DNA of 10,684 bases, from contig JBIIYJ010000182.1 in NCBI GenBank assembly GCA_044346855.1, forward strand, positions 1 through 10,684, written 5' to 3'. This document shows, piece by piece, positions 7,432-10,684 of the stretch (positions are counted from its first letter, which is position 1; the number at the start of each line of letters is the position of its first letter). The stretch comes from CAIKKV01 sp044346855 (lineage in GTDB: Bacteria; Verrucomicrobiota; Kiritimatiellia; CAIKKV01). Both the position numbers and the translations under genes were made by a program. The notes under the pieces were generated by a model. It had not been told where the DNA came from and did not search any database. It worked only from the letters and a program-made list of their open reading frames with translations.

Positions 7432-7557
7432 ACAGCCTACAGCCTTCTTCCTACAGCCTACAGCCTTCAGCCTATAGCCTTCTTCCTACAGCCTTCAGCC
7501 TATAGCCTTCTTCCTATAGCCTACAGCCTTCAGCCTATAGCCTTCTTCCTATAGCCT
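7432..7557 (-). repeat. Array of 18 seven-bp units upstream of the lyase gene
   Basis: The array fills 126 of the 172 bp between the two lyase genes without a single indel. On the minus strand the units are AGGCTGT, AGGCTAT, AGGCTGA and AGGAAGA. They are ordered into larger blocks, each beginning (plus strand) with TCTTCCT and ending with ATAGCCT: 7446-7480 (35 bp), 7481-7508 (28 bp), 7509-7543 (35 bp) and a partial 7544-7557. Blocks growing or shrinking by whole 7-bp units suggest slippage or unequal exchange. The transcript would present AGG or AGGA every 7 nt just before the true ribosome binding site. Function is unknown. Confidence 0.92.
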
Positions 7558-7571
7558 ACCCCCCTAAGCCC

Positions 7572-10500
7572 CTACCTGACATCCTTCCCGCCCACCTTCA
7601 CCGTCGCGGGGACCGACGCCGCCACCTTGAACGAGCCATCCTCCCGGCGCGTCACGCTCACGGACGTCTGCATAGTCACGGTGTCCCCGACCCCGAAATG
7701 GGCCATGCGCAGCACGCGCCGGCCGTCCTTGTCGGCATCCGTGAAGAACGCGTCCCTGACCTCGCCTTCGAGCGCGATGGCGTTCTGCTTGCCCGCGTAA
7801 TTCGGTATCCAGCGGCGGCCCTTCTCATTGACCAGCCAGCGCCCCTTGGCGGGATCCATCAGCCGGCTTCCGGCCCACGCCCAGCCGCTGGCGGCCGCCA
7901 CGGCGGGATCGGCGGGCAATTTGAAATAAATCACCTGCCGGGCCTTGTCCAGGAAGGCCACTTCCAGCACGAGTTTGGCGATCGCCGGACTGCCCTCGCC
8001 GCCGCCCCAGTTTTCGAGCGTCGCGGTGCGCTTGCCGTCGCCGTCGGAATCGGCGAAATCAGCATCCGTGAAAACCTCGCGCCAGTCCTGCATCGACTCC
8101 TGCAGATACATGAAGATGTATTTCGGCCGCATGCTCTTCACCCGCCAGGTGCGGCGGCCCGTCTCGTCCAGCGCCGTCACGCCGTCATAAAAATTCGGAT
8201 CGGCCAGCAGCAGGTTCGGGTTCATGGCGCAGACCAGTTCGCCCGCCTTCTCGTCCACGGTGAGTATCTCGGACTGGTACAGCAACGGACTGTACTGGAG
8301 CGTGAGGGAGGCGCCGTCAACAGCCGAGGCCTTCCACGCCTGGGGATGCACAGGCGCGCCGATCAGGAATTCCTGGCCCGCGGGAACCTCCTTCGGCAGC
8401 GGCTTGTCCAGCGTCACCTTCCGGGCGGCATAGTCCACCGCCGCGACCCTGCGCTCGAAGCCCGCGGCCTCGGCCGCGATCGCCAGGTTGCCTTCCTCCA
8501 ACGTCGTGCCGCCGGCCAGATGCGCCAGCCGCAGCCCCTTCGCGTCCCGCGACACGAAGCCGAACCGGCCCGATATCGCCGCCCCGCCGGCCTTGACCAA
8601 GCGGCCGCCCTCGCCGTCCGCCACAAGGATATCCTTCTGCCCGCTGACCGTTTCCACAGCCAGGGCGGCCGGGTCCGAGGCCGAGCCCTCGGCGGGCTCC
8701 GCCTTCAGCGCCGCGACGGACTTGATCTGCGGCGCGCCCCGGTAGCTCTCGATGAGCTGAGGCCAGACGGTCTGCAGCCCGTCCGCCCCCTGCTTGCGAA
8801 CATGCATGAAGCCGACGGTGCAGAGCCACTGGCTGTTTTCCAGACCGTGTTCGTCGGGGCTGCTGGAGCCGACGAACACAGGCTCGCCGGCATGACCGAA
8901 CAGGGTGCAGCGTGTCACGACCGGCGCCTGGCCAGGCCTGTAAGCCTGGTCGAGCATCTTCGCCTCGAATTCCGGCGCCACGGTCCAGGCCGCGGAAGCG
9001 GCCGCGCCCGCCACGCCCTCCCGGGGATCACTGAAGTCGGCCAGAACCTTTTTGGCCGACTCGGACACCGCGGGCTTTACCGCGAACGCGTAGGCGGGCG
9101 GGGCGTTCGTCGCCATGGCCGGCCCGTGCGTGCTCCACGTGTGCGACGTGCCGCCCGCCACGCGCAACACGTCGAATACATAACTCGCATTCGTCCCGGC
9201 GATATCAATGAGAGCCGCCTGCCGCTCGTACCGCGTCGCCTGGGGAGTCGCCCCGAAACGCGCGGAACCGGCGACGTATTGCGCGCCGGGCGCGGGGGCG
9301 AACGCCGTGGTCCAGGCTGTTCCCGAAACATTGATCTCGGTGCTGTTGCGCATGCCGGAGCCATCGACCGTGACGCCCAGGTGACAGCGCATGTCCCCCG
9401 GATGGGGCGAACCGCCCCGGTTGCCGGAATCCGGCAGGGCCCTCAGGCCGTGGGCGAAGTATTCCAGGCTCAGCGAATCGGCATGGCCATGGCCCTTCCC
9501 CGTCCCGTGCCGGAAGGTCAGAGCCCGCTTCGCCGTGACGTCGTCCGACTCGGTTCCGCTTTCGAGAATCGCCAGGCCAAACCCTTCCAGGTTGCGGGAC
9601 ATGGAGGACAACTGCGGATCGCGCTGGGCGGCGGCCCCTTGCTCGATGGCAACCCACTGCGCGTCCGTCTCCGCGCCGCGGCCGACCACGTTCTTCAGAA
9701 GCCACGCCATGCGGGGATCGCGGTTCTGCTTCCAGGCGAAGCGGATGCAGTCGGCGTAATTCTTTATCGTCTTATAAGATGAAGGATCCATCGCCCGGCC
9801 CCAGTCGCCGATCCGGGGGTGATAGCCGCCCGCCACGCGGCACTCCAGCGGCAGGAAGGCGCCGGCCAGAACGGAGGGGAAGCGGCCCCCGTCGGACAGG
9901 TCGAATTCCTTCGAGCCCCCGGCCGCGATGTAGCGGCCCATCAATTCGGCTGCGTTGACCAGGACCTGCCCCGCGCCTTCCGTGTAGCCGATGGAGCCGA
10001 TGTCGTTGGCGCCGTCGCGCAGGCGGCCGGTGACCGCCTGATCCTGGATGCCGCCGTCGTTGGTCATGTCCCAGTAGGTCCGCGTGTAGAGCCAGCGCGC
10101 CATCCGTTCGCCTGCGGGATTCGGCCCCTGCACGGCGATCAGCGGCAGCATCATCGCCTCCGAGCCGCCCTGGGCGCAGCGCAGGATGTTGCGGTTGACG
10201 CAGTCGCCCGAATACTGGAGCAGGCGGGTGTCGAGAAAGGCGATCAGGTCGTCCCTGTTTTTAATCCAAGGCACGCGCACGCGGGCCATCTCGGCCAGCT
10301 CGTCGGCGTTCTCCGTGATGAACGGGAAGAGGGCGTCGTAGAGGCGGGCGAAGCCGTCGGGGTAGCCGATCTCCCAGCCTGAATACTGGATCTTGCCATA
10401 GCGACCGGCGGTGAAGGTGAAGCGGATGGAGCGGCTGAAGACGTTGCCAAGCCCGTTGGTGATCTGCGCGCTCCAGTCGAGGGCCGGGTACCAGTCCGCC

Positions 10501-10684
10501 GCCCGGATCAGCAGCTGGGCGGCCTCCAGCGCCTTCTTCGGGTCGCCGGTCTCGAGGCAGGCCTGGTCCAGATCCTTGACCGGCCAGTGCCCGCGCTCCG
10601 GGGTGTTCCAGCTGGCGTAGGAGTCGCCCCACGCCTTGCGGAAGGCCTCGACCCGCCCCACCCGGCCGGTCGGGTCGAGCTTCG
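7572..10684 (-). CDS. Heparinase II/III-like polysaccharide lyase, N-terminus beyond window
   Basis: The frame is open to the right edge; the reading KLDPTGRVGRVEAF continues upstream of the first in-window GTG (10661), so that GTG is not the likely start. Counting from it, 1029 residues remain. Residues 1-330 are helical, fitting a lyase toroid. HGTGKGHGHADSLSLEYFAHG (from 385) with LPDSG (409-413) is the heparinase II/III hallmark, with His391 and His393 as candidate catalytic or metal residues. The C-terminal ~500 residues are beta-rich. It aligns with the downstream lyase at RDGxN, AGGYxxxIGD, YERQxAL, LAGGT and the C-terminal strand region, so the two arose by duplication. It differs in having two DxDxDG calcium-type loops (D871/D873/D875 and D975/D977/D979), each after an FTDAD-like stretch. 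Any signal peptide lies outside the window. The family cleaves uronic-acid glycans; the substrate here is not evident. Confidence 0.83.
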   Translation of the reverse strand, partial: KLDPTGRVGRVEAFRKAWGDSYASWNTPERGHWPVKDLDQACLETGDPKKALEAAQLLIRAADWYPALDWSAQITNGLGNVFSRSIRFTFTAGRYGKIQYSGWEIGYPDGFARLYDALFPFITENADELAEMARVRVPWIKNRDDLIAFLDTRLLQYSGDCVNRNILRCAQGGSEAMMLPLIAVQGPNPAGERMARWLYTRTYWDMTNDGGIQDQAVTGRLRDGANDIGSIGYTEGAGQVLVNAAELMGRYIAAGGSKEFDLSDGGRFPSVLAGAFLPLECRVAGGYHPRIGDWGRAMDPSSYKTIKNYADCIRFAWKQNRDPRMAWLLKNVVGRGAETDAQWVAIEQGAAAQRDPQLSSMSRNLEGFGLAILESGTESDDVTAKRALTFRHGTGKGHGHADSLSLEYFAHGLRALPDSGNRGGSPHPGDMRCHLGVTVDGSGMRNSTEINVSGTAWTTAFAPAPGAQYVAGSARFGATPQATRYERQAALIDIAGTNASYVFDVLRVAGGTSHTWSTHGPAMATNAPPAYAFAVKPAVSESAKKVLADFSDPREGVAGAAASAAWTVAPEFEAKMLDQAYRPGQAPVVTRCTLFGHAGEPVFVGSSSPDEHGLENSQWLCTVGFMHVRKQGADGLQTVWPQLIESYRGAPQIKSVAALKAEPAEGSASDPAALAVETVSGQKDILVADGEGGRLVKAGGAAISGRFGFVSRDAKGLRLAHLAGGTTLEEGNLAIAAEAAGFERRVAAVDYAARKVTLDKPLPKEVPAGQEFLIGAPVHPQAWKASAVDGASLTLQYSPLLYQSEILTVDEKAGELVCAMNPNLLLADPNFYDGVTALDETGRRTWRVKSMRPKYIFMYLQESMQDWREVFTDADFADSDGDGKRTATLENWGGGEGSPAIAKLVLEVAFLDKARQVIYFKLPADPAVAAASGWAWAGSRLMDPAKGRWLVNEKGRRWIPNYAGKQNAIALEGEVRDAFFTDADKDGRRVLRMAHFGVGDTVTMQTSVSVTRREDGSFKVAASVPATVKVGGKDVR

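Noticed and set aside
6960..7505. Plus-strand frame with a SLQPSAYSLLP-type peptide repeat
   Set aside because: The repeat peptide is only the 7-bp array read in one frame, and the rest is antisense to the lyase gene.
7432..7557. Possible CRISPR array
   Set aside because: Units are 7 bp with no spacers, so this is a tandem repeat.
7698..9782. 694-codon plus-strand open frame opposite the partial lyase
   Set aside because: Same pattern of antisense openness in GC-rich coding DNA; no domain and no ribosome binding site of note.

Overview
The window is GC-rich and every credible gene lies on the minus strand, so the genes read from right to left. It looks like part of a carbohydrate-degradation locus. 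The gene types are large exported heparinase II/III-like proteins, a DUF4091/GH123-like protein, a GH27-like protein of the WNSYDCYG type and an N-acetylneuraminate-lyase-type aldolase. Together with 7-bp tandem repeats between genes, these suggest a polysaccharide-degrading member of the Planctomycetota-Verrucomicrobiota-Chlamydiota group, perhaps Kiritimatiellota or Verrucomicrobiota. That placement is inference; there is no rRNA or marker gene to confirm it.

Layout in transcription order: (a) 10684-7572, a heparinase II/III-like protein whose N-terminus lies beyond the right edge. (b) A 172-bp gap holding 18 perfect-length 7-bp units (7432-7557). (c) 7399-3710, a full-length secreted paralogue of (a); I place its start at a GTG with a strong ribosome binding site. 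(d) 38 bp later, 3671-2742, an N-acetylneuraminate lyase/DHDPS-family aldolase. (e) 2745-997, a DUF4091/GH123-like protein that overlaps the aldolase stop by 4 bp (ATGA). (f) A 263-bp gap holding a complementary-loop double hairpin (890-968), a second hairpin (816-863) and a telomere-like G-rich 7-bp repeat (745-815), bracketed by imperfect 17-18-bp direct repeats. (g) 733-1, the N-terminal 244 residues of a GH27-like protein, cut by the left edge just after its predicted acid/base residue.

How the genes could work together (inference): the exported lyases would cut a uronic-acid-containing polysaccharide by beta-elimination. The GH27-like and GH123-like proteins show no signal peptide and would trim galactose- or hexosamine-like residues from imported oligosaccharides. 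The aldolase would split a 2-keto-3-deoxy sugar acid (a sialic acid or a KDG-like product) to pyruvate plus an aldose or aldehyde. No transporter, sulfatase, sugar kinase or regulator is visible, so the substrate cannot be fixed from this window.

The least ordinary content is between the genes: two different arrays with the same AGGNNNN 7-bp pattern on opposite strands, one of them with ten G-tracts, and a compact structured block that appears to have been inserted into what would otherwise be a tight operon junction.
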